Positions 53,498 through 63,642 of a DNA stretch of 64,000 nucleotides are shown here, in pieces. Both the position numbers and the translations under genes were made by a program. Every line of letters starts with the position of its first letter. The first letter of the stretch is position 1. This stretch comes from Barnesiella sp. An22 (GTDB lineage Bacteria > Bacteroidota > Bacteroidia > Bacteroidales > Barnesiellaceae). The stretch is from positions 1-64,000 of the forward strand of contig NZ_NFJR01000010.1 of assembly GCF_002159975.1 (NCBI RefSeq), in the 5' to 3' direction. The notes under the pieces were generated by a model, which was given only the letters and a program-made list of their open reading frames with translations, searched no databases and was not told where the DNA came from.

Positions 53498-53505
53498 TAT
53501 TTTTG
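53498..53505 (+). promoter_or_regulatory. -7 element of the efflux operon
   Basis: TATTTTTG matches TAnnTTTG, 25 nt before the tolC-like start at 53530. Confidence 0.6.
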
Positions 53506-53529
53506 CAGTGGATAAATGAAACAAACGTT

Positions 53530-54852
53530 ATGAAGAGACTTTTATTTACATTTGCTGTTCTCTCTACGCTTTTTCCTCTTAAAGCGCAGGAGACGCTCAC
53601 GCTCGAGCAGTGTCTGCTCATGGGCATCGAAAACAACCTCCAGCTACAGACGAGGCGCAACGACATCACGAAAGGCAAACACAATGTTACCGAAAACCGT
53701 GCCAAACTGCTGCCTCAAATCAACGCCGTAGGGTCGTTCAACGACAACTTCAATCCGCCCGTATCCGTAACCGACGGCTCGGCCTACGGCAACCCCTACA
53801 ACGTGACCAAGACCTTGCAGTACAATGCTTCGGCCGGGCTCCAGTTGCAGATGCCGCTCTATAACCAGACACTGCTCACAACGCTCGACATCACGAAGAT
53901 GATGGACCGCATCAACCGCCTCTCTTACGACAAGGCCCGCAACGACCTCATAGAGCAGATAACCCGCATGTACTATCTCGCCCAGAGCACGGCAGAGCAG
54001 ATTGCCATCATCAAGGACAACATCGCCCGACTGGAAGAGCTGCGAGATATTACCGTAGCCTTTTTTGACAACGGTATGGCCATGGATGTCGACGTGAAGC
54101 GAGTGAACATCAACCTGGAAAATCTGCAAGTACAATGCGACAACGCCGAGGCCATGCTCACGCAACAGACCAACATGCTGAAGTATGTAATCGACTATCC
54201 GGCCGAAAAGCCCATAGCCCTTACCGCAGTCAATGCGGCAAGCGTCGAGGATATTGAACTCACCGGACTTTACGAGTCGTTGCCCGAGCTACAGCTGTTG
54301 CAACAACAGAGCGAACTGGCCAACAAGCAAGAGACGATGATTCGGCAAGGCTACCTGCCTTCACTCTCGCTCACAGGCAACTTCACCTACTCGGCTTTCA
54401 CCGACAAGTTCTGCAACTGGTTTCACTCCGGCCCCTCCAACCACTGGTACAACTCATCGGGTCTGGGCATCACGCTGCGTATCCCAATATTCGACGGACT
54501 CGAGAAACGCTCCAAGATACGCAAGGCCAAACTCGATGCCGAGAACGCCCGCCTGGCCTACAACGACGCCCTCAAAGGGTTGCACACCCAATACCTCAAT
54601 GCAACCTGCGACCTCATGAACAGCAGGCGCAACTTCACCAAGCAACTCGACAACTACCGGCTTGCCGAGGAGGTCTACGCCGTTACGGCCGACCGCTACC
54701 GCGAAGGCATAGCCTCGATGACCGAAGTGCTCCAAGACGAGATGCAGATGAGCGAAGCTCAAAACAGCTATGTGACCGCTCACTACAACTATCGCGTGAC
54801 GGCCTTGTCGCTCTTGAAACTGACCGGCAAACTCGACTCTCTGCTGGAATAG
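53530..54852 (+). CDS. TolC-family outer-membrane efflux protein
   Basis: 440 residues from the ATG at 53530. A signal peptide (MKRLLFTFAVLSTLFPLKAQ, cleavage near 19) precedes the repeated alpha-hairpin/beta-barrel halves of TolC proteins; ETLTLEQCLLMGIENNLQLQ at the mature start and a matching second half are visible. It forms the outer-membrane duct of the pump encoded with the next two genes. Confidence 0.92.
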   Translation: MKRLLFTFAVLSTLFPLKAQETLTLEQCLLMGIENNLQLQTRRNDITKGKHNVTENRAKLLPQINAVGSFNDNFNPPVSVTDGSAYGNPYNVTKTLQYNASAGLQLQMPLYNQTLLTTLDITKMMDRINRLSYDKARNDLIEQITRMYYLAQSTAEQIAIIKDNIARLEELRDITVAFFDNGMAMDVDVKRVNINLENLQVQCDNAEAMLTQQTNMLKYVIDYPAEKPIALTAVNAASVEDIELTGLYESLPELQLLQQQSELANKQETMIRQGYLPSLSLTGNFTYSAFTDKFCNWFHSGPSNHWYNSSGLGITLRIPIFDGLEKRSKIRKAKLDAENARLAYNDALKGLHTQYLNATCDLMNSRRNFTKQLDNYRLAEEVYAVTADRYREGIASMTEVLQDEMQMSEAQNSYVTAHYNYRVTALSLLKLTGKLDSLLE

Positions 54853-54920
54853 ACCTTTTCACAGAGCAACCGCACAGCGCACAAACACACTCATAATCAA
54901 CCATTTTAGAATTTACTTCA

Positions 54921-56018
54921 ATGAAAACTCCGAACAACAACATACAGAAAACCAACACCCTGGAACAACAAGCCAAAAGATTAAGGAAACAGCGCTCCCG
55001 CCAAATCGTAGCCAGCATCTTCGGCATTATAATCCTCGTATGCGGCATTGTGAAAATATCGATGATTTTTCTCGACTACAAAAATACCGAAACCAGCAAC
55101 GATGCCCAGATAGAACAATATATCTCGCCGGTCAACCTTCGTGCCTCGGGCTACATCAAGCGAGTATGTTTCACTGAACACCAGAACGTAAGAAAGGGTG
55201 ACACCCTCTTGATCCTCGACGACCGCGAATACCGCATTCGCGTGATGGAAGCCGAAGCTGCGCTGAAGGATGCTTTAGCCGGCGCATCGGTCATAGGACA
55301 GACACTGCAGACGACACAGGCTTCGGCCTCGGTCTACGAGTCATCGATTGCCGAGGTTAAGATACGCCTGGCCAAACTCGAGAAAGACCGCACCCGCTAC
55401 CAGAACCTGCTTGAACGCAATGCCACAACACCGATACAACTGGAGCAAATCGAGACCGAATACGAGGCTACCCAAAAAAAACTGGCCGGACTGATAAGCC
55501 AGCAAAAGGCTGCCATATCGGGCGTGAACGAGGTATCTACCCGCCGCCAAAGCACCGAGGCTGCTGTCGAAAGAGCCCGCGCCGCACTCGAGATGGCCCG
55601 CCTCAACCTCTCCTACACCGTAGTCGTGGCTCCTTGCGACGGCAAACTCGGACGCCGTGCCGTCGAGGATGGGCAGTATGTTTCGGCCGGACAGACTCTC
55701 ACCTACATCATACCCGACACCCAGAAGTGGGTGATTGCCAACTACAAGGAGACCCAGGTCGAAAACCTGTATGTAGGCCAGGAGGTAGCCATTACGGTAG
55801 ATGCTCTTGACGGACATGAGTTCAAGGGACGCATCTCGGCCATCTCGGGAGCCACCGGTTCCAAATACTCGCTCGTTCCTACCGACAATTCGGCCGGTAA
55901 CTTCGTGAAAATACGCCAGCGAATCCCGGTCAGAATCGACTTCACCGATCTGTCCGAAGCCGACAACGAACGCCTGGCTGCCGGCATGATGGTAATCGTA
56001 AAAGCTAAAATCGATTAA
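54921..56018 (+). CDS. HlyD/EmrA-type membrane fusion protein
   Basis: 365 residues. A cytoplasmic N-terminus, one membrane segment near 33-52, then a biotinyl-lipoyl-like domain split by a coiled-coil hairpin (about 100-220) and a beta-barrel domain: VNLRASGYIKRVCF near 70, VVVAPCDGKLGRRAVEDGQYVSAGQ near 235. It links the MFS pump to the TolC-like channel. 68 nt after the tolC-like gene. Confidence 0.93.
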   Translation: MKTPNNNIQKTNTLEQQAKRLRKQRSRQIVASIFGIIILVCGIVKISMIFLDYKNTETSNDAQIEQYISPVNLRASGYIKRVCFTEHQNVRKGDTLLILDDREYRIRVMEAEAALKDALAGASVIGQTLQTTQASASVYESSIAEVKIRLAKLEKDRTRYQNLLERNATTPIQLEQIETEYEATQKKLAGLISQQKAAISGVNEVSTRRQSTEAAVERARAALEMARLNLSYTVVVAPCDGKLGRRAVEDGQYVSAGQTLTYIIPDTQKWVIANYKETQVENLYVGQEVAITVDALDGHEFKGRISAISGATGSKYSLVPTDNSAGNFVKIRQRIPVRIDFTDLSEADNERLAAGMMVIVKAKID

Positions 56019-56061
56019 GCAAGCTGGCTCGTAAAGCATCTCTCACAAAAAGCTTAGAGTC

Positions 56062-57738
56062 ATGAAACAAAATACGATAAGCCTCACCTATGGGGCAAAA
56101 TATAAGAACTACCCGTTCTACAACTGGGTACCCAAGCCGCTGGGCATCATACTGCTGATACTGCTGTTTATCCCCATCCTCACCGTAGGTGGCGTTTATA
56201 CAGCCAACAGCGGCGAAATGACAAGCGGACTGGGCATACAGTCGGAACACATACAGTTCGTGGGGTTCGTCACCTCCGTGGGCATGGCGGCCTTCTCGCC
56301 CTTCTTCTACCAGTTGGTGTGCATACGCCGCGAAAAGATGATGTGTGTCGTAGGGTTCTCCCTGATGTATCTTCTCAGCCATATCTGCGCCATCACCGAC
56401 AGCATATTTGTACTGGCCCTGTGCAGCCTCATCATGGGGTTCTTGCGCATGGTACTCATGATGGTCAATCTGTTCTCGCTCATACGCTACGCTTTCGGCA
56501 TGGAAGCTACGCAAAACATCACACCGGGCAACGAACCTGTCAATGAAGAGGGATGGGACCGACTCGACTCGGAGAAGAGCAAGAGCATGCCGATAATATA
56601 TCTGTTCTTCATGATCCTGGGACAGTTGGGTACATCGCTCACGGCATGGCTGGCTTATGAATACCAGTGGCAAGACGTGTACTACTACATGATGTGTATG
56701 ACGCTCGTAGCTATACTCATCGTCCTCGTCACCATGCCTTACCACACCTACAACAACCGGCGTTTCCCCATTACGTTCCGCAAGTTTGGCAATGTGGCCG
56801 TTTTCAGCGCCATGATGACCTGCGGCATCTACGTTCTCGTGTATGGCAAAACGCTCGACTGGTTCTCCGACCCCACCATCGTACGCTCCACGATACTTAC
56901 GGTAGTCTTTGCCCTCGTGTTCTTCTACATGGAGTGGTCTCACCAATCGCCCTACTTCCTCATGGGGGTATTCCGCCTGCGCACCATCAACATGGGTATC
57001 GTCCTGTTCCTCCTGCTCATGGTGTTCAATACCAGTTCGATGTTTGTCAACGTGTTTACCGGCATGAGCATGAAAATAGACAACTGGCAGAATGCCGCCT
57101 TGGGCAACTGGAGCATGCTGGGCTATTTCATCGGGGCCGTGATAGCCATCTTCCTGGGCTCCCGCAACGTAAAGCTGAAATATCTTTTCGCTTTAGGTTT
57201 CTTGCTCATCGGCCTGTCGTCCCTGTTCATGTATTTCGAAGTGCAGACCGACGGTCTGTACGAGAGGATGAAGTACCCGGTAATCATACGCTCGACCGGC
57301 ATGATGCTCATCTACTCCCTCACGGCCGTGTATGCCAACCAACGCATGCCCTACAAGTATCTGTCGACCTGGATATGTATCATGCTCAGTGTGCGTATGG
57401 TTATTGGCCCGGGTATCGGTTCGGCCCTCTATTCCAACGTGCTCCAGCACCGCCAGCAGCACTACATCACAATGTTTGCTCAAGATGTAGACCGCATCAA
57501 CCCCCAGTCGGCCGCCGACTACGACCAGACGGTAAACGGGATGCGCTGGCAAGGCCGCAGCGAGACCGAGGCCGAACACATGGCTGCCACGTCTACTAAA
57601 GGCAAAATACAAGTGCAGGCCACCCTCTCGGCCGTCAAGGAGATGTCGGGGTGGACCTTCTACGGTTGTATCATTTCAATGCTCTTCGTACTCATTTATC
57701 CATACAAGAAGAGGGAATTATCTGCTTGGCGGGAATAA
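56062..57738 (+). CDS. MFS transporter of the tripartite efflux system
   Basis: 558 residues with about 14 hydrophobic segments, consistent with a DHA2/EmrB-like drug:proton antiporter, though classical EmrB motifs are only weakly visible. It begins 43 nt after the HlyD-type gene and ends in a terminator hairpin. Together with the two preceding genes it should move a compound from the cytoplasm to outside; substrate unknown. Confidence 0.88.
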   Translation: MKQNTISLTYGAKYKNYPFYNWVPKPLGIILLILLFIPILTVGGVYTANSGEMTSGLGIQSEHIQFVGFVTSVGMAAFSPFFYQLVCIRREKMMCVVGFSLMYLLSHICAITDSIFVLALCSLIMGFLRMVLMMVNLFSLIRYAFGMEATQNITPGNEPVNEEGWDRLDSEKSKSMPIIYLFFMILGQLGTSLTAWLAYEYQWQDVYYYMMCMTLVAILIVLVTMPYHTYNNRRFPITFRKFGNVAVFSAMMTCGIYVLVYGKTLDWFSDPTIVRSTILTVVFALVFFYMEWSHQSPYFLMGVFRLRTINMGIVLFLLLMVFNTSSMFVNVFTGMSMKIDNWQNAALGNWSMLGYFIGAVIAIFLGSRNVKLKYLFALGFLLIGLSSLFMYFEVQTDGLYERMKYPVIIRSTGMMLIYSLTAVYANQRMPYKYLSTWICIMLSVRMVIGPGIGSALYSNVLQHRQQHYITMFAQDVDRINPQSAADYDQTVNGMRWQGRSETEAEHMAATSTKGKIQVQATLSAVKEMSGWTFYGCIISMLFVLIYPYKKRELSAWRE

Positions 57739-57763
57739 CAACCCGCCAAGTCAGATAATTTTT
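57725..57763 (+). terminator. Terminator at the end of the MFS gene
   Basis: CTTGGCGGG (57725-57733) pairs with CCCGCCAAG (57742-57750), then AATTTTT. It overlaps the stop codon of the MFS gene. Confidence 0.75.
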
Positions 57764-57794
57764 ATTACCTTAGTGGCGATAAATATTTGCCCCT

Positions 57795-58679
57795 ATGGAA
57801 AAAACACTTTATGAAAAGGCTACGGCCCGGCTTGACACGCTGCAAGAAATGATGTCGGGCCAGGCCGATGTGTGCTCGTCGGGGGGTACCGTTTCTGATT
57901 TCCCGGCATGTATGAAAGAGGGGTTTATCAGTTTCGGTATAGGCCTCATCGTGTGCCACGAAGGCGAGTTCGAGTTCACCTTGTCGGGCCGCTCCTACAA
58001 GGCCAGCCGCAACGAAACCGTCTTTATGCCCGAGGGGGGTCTCTTCCGCGTTACACGGCAATCGGCCGACGTGCTCCTGAGCCTCATCATCTACCACACC
58101 GAATCCATCCGCGACATCATGGGGGCCATGGTACAATCGGTACACCTCTATACCCTCATGTCGTCCAACATACCCTGTGTGTGGAGTACCGGCTGCGAAA
58201 ACGACATCGCCCGGTACATCTCCCTGATAAAGGCCAAAGATATTTCGTCCGAAGATTTCTTTTCGATCAACGAGCACAAGTTGCTGCTGCTATCACTCAC
58301 CTACCGGCTTTGCTCCGTGTTCAGCCAGAAATTCCTGTCGAACAGCCCGACCCATGCCCGGCGCACCGAGATATTTCTGAAACTGATACGACTCATCGAC
58401 CGCCACTTCATGCACGAGCGGGGTGTGGCATTCTATGCCGACAAGCTATGCCTCTCGCCCAAATATCTGTCAGAACTATCAAAATCTGTTTGCGGATATA
58501 CCGTTCAAGAACTGGTATTCAAAAACATAACACGCAAAGCCATGTCGCTGCTCGACAGCACCCACAAGACCGTAGCCGAAATTTCCGACGAACTCAATTT
58601 CCCTACCCCATCGAGTTTCGGCACATTTTTCCGCAAGCAAACAGGCTTATCGCCTCAAAAATATCGCAACCAAGCATAA
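57795..58679 (+). CDS. AraC-family transcriptional regulator
   Basis: 294 residues. An N-terminal cupin-like sensor domain (about 20-110), a linker, and a C-terminal pair of helix-turn-helix motifs (KYLSELSKSVCGYTVQELVF and KTVAEISDELNFPTPSSFGTFFRKQTG). It probably controls the efflux operon just upstream. A degenerate -7 element AATATTTG (57782-57789) ends 5 nt before the start codon, so the mRNA may be leaderless. Confidence 0.92.
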   Translation: MEKTLYEKATARLDTLQEMMSGQADVCSSGGTVSDFPACMKEGFISFGIGLIVCHEGEFEFTLSGRSYKASRNETVFMPEGGLFRVTRQSADVLLSLIIYHTESIRDIMGAMVQSVHLYTLMSSNIPCVWSTGCENDIARYISLIKAKDISSEDFFSINEHKLLLLSLTYRLCSVFSQKFLSNSPTHARRTEIFLKLIRLIDRHFMHERGVAFYADKLCLSPKYLSELSKSVCGYTVQELVFKNITRKAMSLLDSTHKTVAEISDELNFPTPSSFGTFFRKQTGLSPQKYRNQA

Positions 58680-58709
58680 ACCGAAGTACAACAATCATTA
58701 CCGACACCT

Positions 58710-59078
58710 ATGGAAATTTTGTTTTACCAATACCCTCCATGCAGCACCTGCCGCAAAGCGGCCCAATGGCTGCGCGACCATCACATCGAGGTAACAACCC
58801 GGCACATCGTAGAGACTCCGCCCACGGCTCAAGAGCTCGTCCAATGGATTGCCCGCAGCGGGTTGCCTCTGCAAAAGTTTTTCAACACCAGCGGCCAGCG
58901 ATACCGCGAGCTGCGGGTGAAGGAGCGCATCCTCACCGCCCAGCCCCAGGAGCTGATCGAGCTGCTGGCCTCGGACGGCATGCTCATCAAACGCCCGTTG
59001 CTGGTCACCGGCGACCGGGTGCTCGTGGGTTTCGCCCCCACCCAATGGGAAGAGGCTCTATGCCCCCAGTCGAAATAA
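58710..59078 (+). CDS. ArsC/Spx-family thioredoxin-fold protein
   Basis: 122 residues, usual length. The redox motif CSTC (Cys11, Cys14) follows the first strand (ILFYQYPPCSTCRKA), and LIKRPLLVTGDRVLVGF near 92-108 is typical of the ArsC-like family. Members include arsenate reductases and Spx/MgsR-type regulators; conservation does not decide between them. No ars genes are nearby. It follows the AraC gene by 30 nt. Confidence 0.88.
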   Translation: MEILFYQYPPCSTCRKAAQWLRDHHIEVTTRHIVETPPTAQELVQWIARSGLPLQKFFNTSGQRYRELRVKERILTAQPQELIELLASDGMLIKRPLLVTGDRVLVGFAPTQWEEALCPQSK

Positions 59079-59143
59079 CGGTACACCGCCACCCCCGAAG
59101 CGGACAAACCGAAGCAAACAAAAAGAAAATTAAAGAGTTTTAC

Positions 59144-59174
59144 TTGCACGATTCGCAAAGAAACACTACCTTTG
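59144..59174 (+). promoter_or_regulatory. Promoter of rpsP
   Basis: TTG (59144-59146), 20-bp spacer, TACCTTTG (59167-59174): a full match to the Bacteroidales pattern. The ATG is at 59214. Confidence 0.75.
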
Positions 59175-59213
59175 CGCCGCTAATGCAAATACTAACCAAT
59201 TAAAAAATTTCAA

Positions 59214-59786
59214 ATGGCAACAAAAATCAGATTACAGCGCTTTGGTCACAAAGACTATGCGTTCTATCAAATTGTAATCGCCGATAGCAGGGCACCACGT
59301 GATGGTAAGTTTATTGAAAGGATAGGTTCTTATAATCCGAACACTAATCCTGCTACAATAAATTTGAATTTCGAACGGGCTTTGTATTGGCTGACAACGG
59401 GTGCTCAACCCACCGACACCGTGCGCAACATCCTCTCTCGTGAAGGTGTATTGCTGAAAAAACACTTGCTGGGCGGTGTAAAGAAAGGTGCTTTTACCGA
59501 AGAAGTTGCAGAACAACGCTTCGAAGCGTGGTTGAAAAACAAGAAATCGGCTACCGATGCTGAAAAGGCTAAAATCTCTGCCGCTAAAGACGCTGCTGCC
59601 AAGAAACGTCTCGAAGACGAAGTAGAGAAGAACAAAGTGAAAGCCGAAGCTGTTGCTGCTAAGAAAGCTGCCGAAGCTGCCGCCAAGGCCGAGGCTGAAG
59701 CCGCTGCCAAAGCAGAAGCCGAAGCTGCCGCTGCTGCAGAAGCTCCCGCCGAAGAAGCAGCTCCCGCTGCCGAAAATGCTGAATAA
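59214..59786 (+). CDS. rpsP: 30S ribosomal protein S16 with long alanine-rich C-terminal extension
   Basis: 190 residues. Residues 1-85 are a normal S16 core ([31 protein letters not shown]). From about residue 100 a Lys/Glu/Ala-rich extension of roughly 90 residues ends in an almost pure Ala/Glu tail. S16 sits in the body of the 30S subunit and aids its assembly. Extended S16 proteins are usual in Bacteroidetes; the tail is probably helical or disordered and solvent-exposed. Single-gene unit with its own promoter and terminator. Confidence 0.96.
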   Translation: MATKIRLQRFGHKDYAFYQIVIADSRAPRDGKFIERIGSYNPNTNPATINLNFERALYWLTTGAQPTDTVRNILSREGVLLKKHLLGGVKKGAFTEEVAEQRFEAWLKNKKSATDAEKAKISAAKDAAAKKRLEDEVEKNKVKAEAVAAKKAAEAAAKAEAEAAAKAEAEAAAAAEAPAEEAAPAAENAE

Positions 59787-59811
59787 TCCAAAACTTAGAC
59801 AGCATATCGAG

Positions 59812-59847
59812 ACGGAGTATCCACACCAGGATACTCCGTTCTCTTTT
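59812..59847 (+). terminator. Intrinsic terminator of rpsP
   Basis: ACGGAGTATCC (59812-59822) pairs with GGATACTCCGT (59829-59839), followed by TCTCTTTTT. Confidence 0.92.
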
Positions 59848-60158
59848 TATAAACACCTCTCTACTCCGCACCCTACCCTCTCGCACCCCTGCCGCCAAGG
59901 AGTATTTAACACATCGATTGATTCCATTAAAGCCCATTCACGACTTTTTTTATAAAAAAGGATAAAATAAATTCCTTTTTCTACTAGGGACCCTACTCGA
60001 TATAGAGTTATTATATATGATAAAAATTTTTTTTGCAAAAAACAGATTTGCAAGCCTATTTTACGGGGGGGTAACCATGAAAAACAGATGATCGAAAAAA
60101 AACAGATAATCGAGAAACATCCAATAAGAACACATTTTTTTCACTAAACTTTTATATC
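59848..60158. other. Non-coding region before the large secreted protein, with short repeats
   Basis: About 310 bp with no convincing gene. AAACAGATrATCGArAAA occurs twice with an 18-bp period (60082-60117), and a third AAAACAGAT lies near 60042. The stretch is otherwise AT-rich, and no clear TAnnTTTG promoter was found, so the promoter of the next gene is uncertain. Confidence 0.4.
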
Positions 60159-63100
60159 ATGAGAAAACATTTTTTACTATTCTCTCTATTGTTTGTTCTC
60201 TTGCCATTCTTCACGACACAGGCACAGGAGAATAAAGCGATCAACATTCCACAACTCAACATCAACTGGAGCACCTCGGCCTACCGACTGGAAGTACCCG
60301 AAACAATCTTGGGCGACCGTAACGGTGGTGAAACCGACCGCACAGGAAAATCGTTTACCCTGTCGGCCTGGATCAACATGGACCAGTTTACCAATGGTAG
60401 CTACAACAACAAGGGAAATGTAATTATGGGTCACGGCGCCCGCTTTCACTTCAACTACAACGGCAGCCTGGTATTGGCTACAACAACCGACGGTACCCTC
60501 AAAATCATTTCGGGGGGTGGCAACACCGTGTCGGGCAATATCGATGCAACCGTCGCCTTGAATACCTGGACCTATCTGACTCTGGTTTATGACAACAGCG
60601 ACTTTTCGGTAAAAGTCTATAAAGATGGCGTCTTGGTCGATACCCGCAACAACGGCTCGCAATTGACTCTATTTGGCGATGACCCCTGTATCTTCTATGT
60701 AGGCGGCACCGGTTTCTCGGGTCTCTGCGACGAGATGCAGTTCTATAACCGAGCTCTCACGGCCGACGAAGTTGCCCAAGCCTACAACAACAATCCGCAA
60801 GGCGTCTCGGGTCTGACTGCCTGGTACGACTTCAACGAAATCGAGAGCGGAACAACCGGTACGTTTGCCAACAAGGCTACCGGCTCGGCTCATGCCGACA
60901 CCAAGGCTGTATTCTATAACCTCACCAACGCCACGCTGAGCAGCGACGGTGGCTATACCTCTATTAAGGCCTTTACCGAAACTGCTCCTACCCTGGCCGA
61001 AGGCCGCACGATTGAGATCACCACGATGTACACCGTAACCGTGCCCGAGACCATAGAGAACGGAACACTCTCGGTCATGAGCGGCGAAACGGCCCTCAAC
61101 GCCGGTGAAAACCAGGTAGAGGCCGGTACCGAATTGACCATCACGGCTACTCCGAACAAAAACTATTTCGTAGAGTCGCTTACCGTAAACGAAGCTCCCG
61201 TTGAAAACGGCGGCACTTATGTTGTAAACGAAGATGCTACCATCGCCGTTTCGTTTGCCGAAATCGAAATGCACAACGTATCGGTTGCCATCGACGAAAG
61301 CGTAGATTATCAAATCGCCATGAACGGCGAACCGGTCGAAGACCTCACGTCGATAGTTGCCGGCAGCAAACTGACGCTGACCATCAACGCTCTGCCCCAA
61401 GGCAAGAAACTCGTATCGGTAACCCTTGGCGACGAGCCCCTCGAGGCTAACGAAGACGGCACCTACACCTTCACAGTAACTGCCGACGCTACCCTCACCG
61501 TTACACTGGCCGACATTACCTACTATACCGTAACCTTGCCCGAAACCGTAGAGAACGGTACACTTACTGTTATGAAGGGCGACGTAGCCCTCAACCCCGG
61601 CGAGAATACCCAAATCGAAGAGGGTACTACCCTGACCATCACCGCTACTCCCAACTCGGGTTACGAAATCCTCTCGTTGCAAGTCAACGGCGAAGATTTC
61701 ACCAGCGGTAACACCTATGTAGTGAATCAGAACGTAACGATTACGGCCTCCTTCCAGTTCGAAGGCCCCAAAGCCGTACTGGTTCCTGAAATCAGCGGTC
61801 AATACAAATATCAGTTCCGCTTCGACGACAAAGTATTGGGCGAACACGAAAATGGCGTGAACAACTCGTGGAACAACGGCAATGTAACCGGTACCGACCA
61901 CCGCGCCCGCAACTTCACCATGTCGGCCTGGATTAAGGCTGTCAGCACCGGTGGCGACGGTCAGATTCTCGGTCACGGACAATCGCTCTTCTACAACGCC
62001 ACGGGTACATTCGGTGTATTCCTCAACAACGGTCGTCTCACCTTGAAAGCTCGTTCCTGGGAAGATGGCGGCAGCTGCCCCGGTATTGCCGAAGTAGCTA
62101 CCAATGCTACCCTCACCACCGACGAATGGGCCTTCATCTCGGTAGTAGTAGATGATGTAAACAAGACCATCAAACTCTACAAGAACGGCAAACTGGCCGG
62201 TACGGGCGACTTGGCAACCATCGTTGAAAACGGCGTACGCGAAGGCCACGGTATCGGTCTGCTTCAAGACGAGTGCGTATTCTTCGTAGGTAACGGCGGT
62301 TTCTCCTGCTATGTTGACGAAGTACAGGTATGGACGAAGGCTCTGGATGAAAAAGAGCTGAAAGAGTCGATTCGCGGCGGTTACACGCAAGAAAACATGC
62401 CTCAAGAGCTGGTTGCCTACTACAAGATAGAAAATGACTCGGAAGCCGAGTTGGAAAACAAAGGCTCCTACGGTGCCTGCCCCGCCGGTGTGGTTGAAGG
62501 TACGACCAAATTGCAAGGCTCACCCTACTGGACCGATGTATATACCTGCGACTTTATCTCGGTACAGATTGTCGAAGGTCACACCTTCCCGACCAACAAC
62601 CTCACCATTACCCAACCGACCGAAGGCGGTACATTCAAAGTAGTGAATGCCCAAAATGAAGAGGTAACCAGCGGCCCCATCGACCAGTTCACGGCACTGA
62701 CCGTTGTTGCCGAACCGGCCGAAGGATACCGTCTGGACAAAGTATTGGTTAACGGCGAAGAGAACAGCGGCACGACCTTCGTAATCGAAGACGATACCGA
62801 AGTAACCGTAGTCTTCACCAACCAAGCTACCGTAAGCTACACGACCGCTGCTCATGGTCAGGTAGAGATGTTTATCGACGATGCTACCGAGGCCACCGCA
62901 TTCGGCGAAGTTACCCTGGGTTCGAAAGTAACCTTGAAAGCTACCCCCGACGAAGGCTATGAACTGACCTCGCTCCTGATCAACGGCGAAGAGAAGATTG
63001 ACGAAGTAGCCGACAACACCTACACCATCGCTTCGCTCGACGGAGACGTGACTGTCGAAGCTGCCTTCAGCGAAAAGGTTCTCTACTGGCAAATCACCTG

Positions 63101-63587
63101 CATGGTTGAAGGTAACGGTACGGTTACCATCTACGACGAAGAGGGCACGCAATACCCCAGCGGTTACAGCCAGATTCCGTCGAATGTAGACATGAGACTG
63201 GAATTCGAGCCGGCCGAAGGATACGAAATCGTTGACTTCTACGAAACCGATGCCGAAGGCGAAACCACTTCGTTGCTGACTCAGATTCAATCGAATGTAT
63301 ACAATATCGGCCGCCTCACCGGCAACCACATCTACAACGTGAAGTTCAGTGCTATCAGCGGCATCGAAGAAACCATCGACGCCCTCTCGATCTACTGCAA
63401 CGCCGGCATGCTCTATGTAAACGGCCTGGGCGAGAACGCTACGATTGAAATCTACGACATCACCGGCAAACTGGTGAAAGTGGCTCACGAAGCTCCCGTC
63501 AATGTAAGCGACCTGTACAACGGCTGCTACATCGTGAAGGTAGCGATGAACAACGCCGAGAAGGTGGTAAAATTTATCAAACGATAA
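60159..63587 (+). CDS. Large secreted LamG and InlB-B-repeat protein with T9SS-type C-terminal domain
   Basis: 1142 residues. A signal peptide (residues 1-23) is followed by a LamG-like jellyroll domain (about 30-217). Three divergent InlB B-repeat-like modules (about 291-535), a second LamG domain (about 544-787) and three more B-repeat modules (about 807-1063) come next. The last about 70 residues resemble a type IX secretion sorting domain: IEIYDITGKLVK near 1106-1117, ending VVKFIKR. It is probably a surface or released protein that binds glycans or host ligands. No T9SS genes are in the window. Codon use looks adapted and the gene stands alone, ending in a terminator. Confidence 0.85.
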   Translation: MRKHFLLFSLLFVLLPFFTTQAQENKAINIPQLNINWSTSAYRLEVPETILGDRNGGETDRTGKSFTLSAWINMDQFTNGSYNNKGNVIMGHGARFHFNYNGSLVLATTTDGTLKIISGGGNTVSGNIDATVALNTWTYLTLVYDNSDFSVKVYKDGVLVDTRNNGSQLTLFGDDPCIFYVGGTGFSGLCDEMQFYNRALTADEVAQAYNNNPQGVSGLTAWYDFNEIESGTTGTFANKATGSAHADTKAVFYNLTNATLSSDGGYTSIKAFTETAPTLAEGRTIEITTMYTVTVPETIENGTLSVMSGETALNAGENQVEAGTELTITATPNKNYFVESLTVNEAPVENGGTYVVNEDATIAVSFAEIEMHNVSVAIDESVDYQIAMNGEPVEDLTSIVAGSKLTLTINALPQGKKLVSVTLGDEPLEANEDGTYTFTVTADATLTVTLADITYYTVTLPETVENGTLTVMKGDVALNPGENTQIEEGTTLTITATPNSGYEILSLQVNGEDFTSGNTYVVNQNVTITASFQFEGPKAVLVPEISGQYKYQFRFDDKVLGEHENGVNNSWNNGNVTGTDHRARNFTMSAWIKAVSTGGDGQILGHGQSLFYNATGTFGVFLNNGRLTLKARSWEDGGSCPGIAEVATNATLTTDEWAFISVVVDDVNKTIKLYKNGKLAGTGDLATIVENGVREGHGIGLLQDECVFFVGNGGFSCYVDEVQVWTKALDEKELKESIRGGYTQENMPQELVAYYKIENDSEAELENKGSYGACPAGVVEGTTKLQGSPYWTDVYTCDFISVQIVEGHTFPTNNLTITQPTEGGTFKVVNAQNEEVTSGPIDQFTALTVVAEPAEGYRLDKVLVNGEENSGTTFVIEDDTEVTVVFTNQATVSYTTAAHGQVEMFIDDATEATAFGEVTLGSKVTLKATPDEGYELTSLLINGEEKIDEVADNTYTIASLDGDVTVEAAFSEKVLYWQITCMVEGNGTVTIYDEEGTQYPSGYSQIPSNVDMRLEFEPAEGYEIVDFYETDAEGETTSLLTQIQSNVYNIGRLTGNHIYNVKFSAISGIEETIDALSIYCNAGMLYVNGLGENATIEIYDITGKLVKVAHEAPVNVSDLYNGCYIVKVAMNNAEKVVKFIKR

Positions 63588-63642
63588 GCCTTTGCATTTC
63601 GACCGACCGACGGTAATCCGTTGCGGTCAATAGCCAACCAAT

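Noticed and set aside
60669-62516. Long minus-strand open frame opposite the LamG/InlB-repeat gene
   Set aside because: It mirrors the repetitive codon pattern of a clear secreted protein and has no start context or family likeness.
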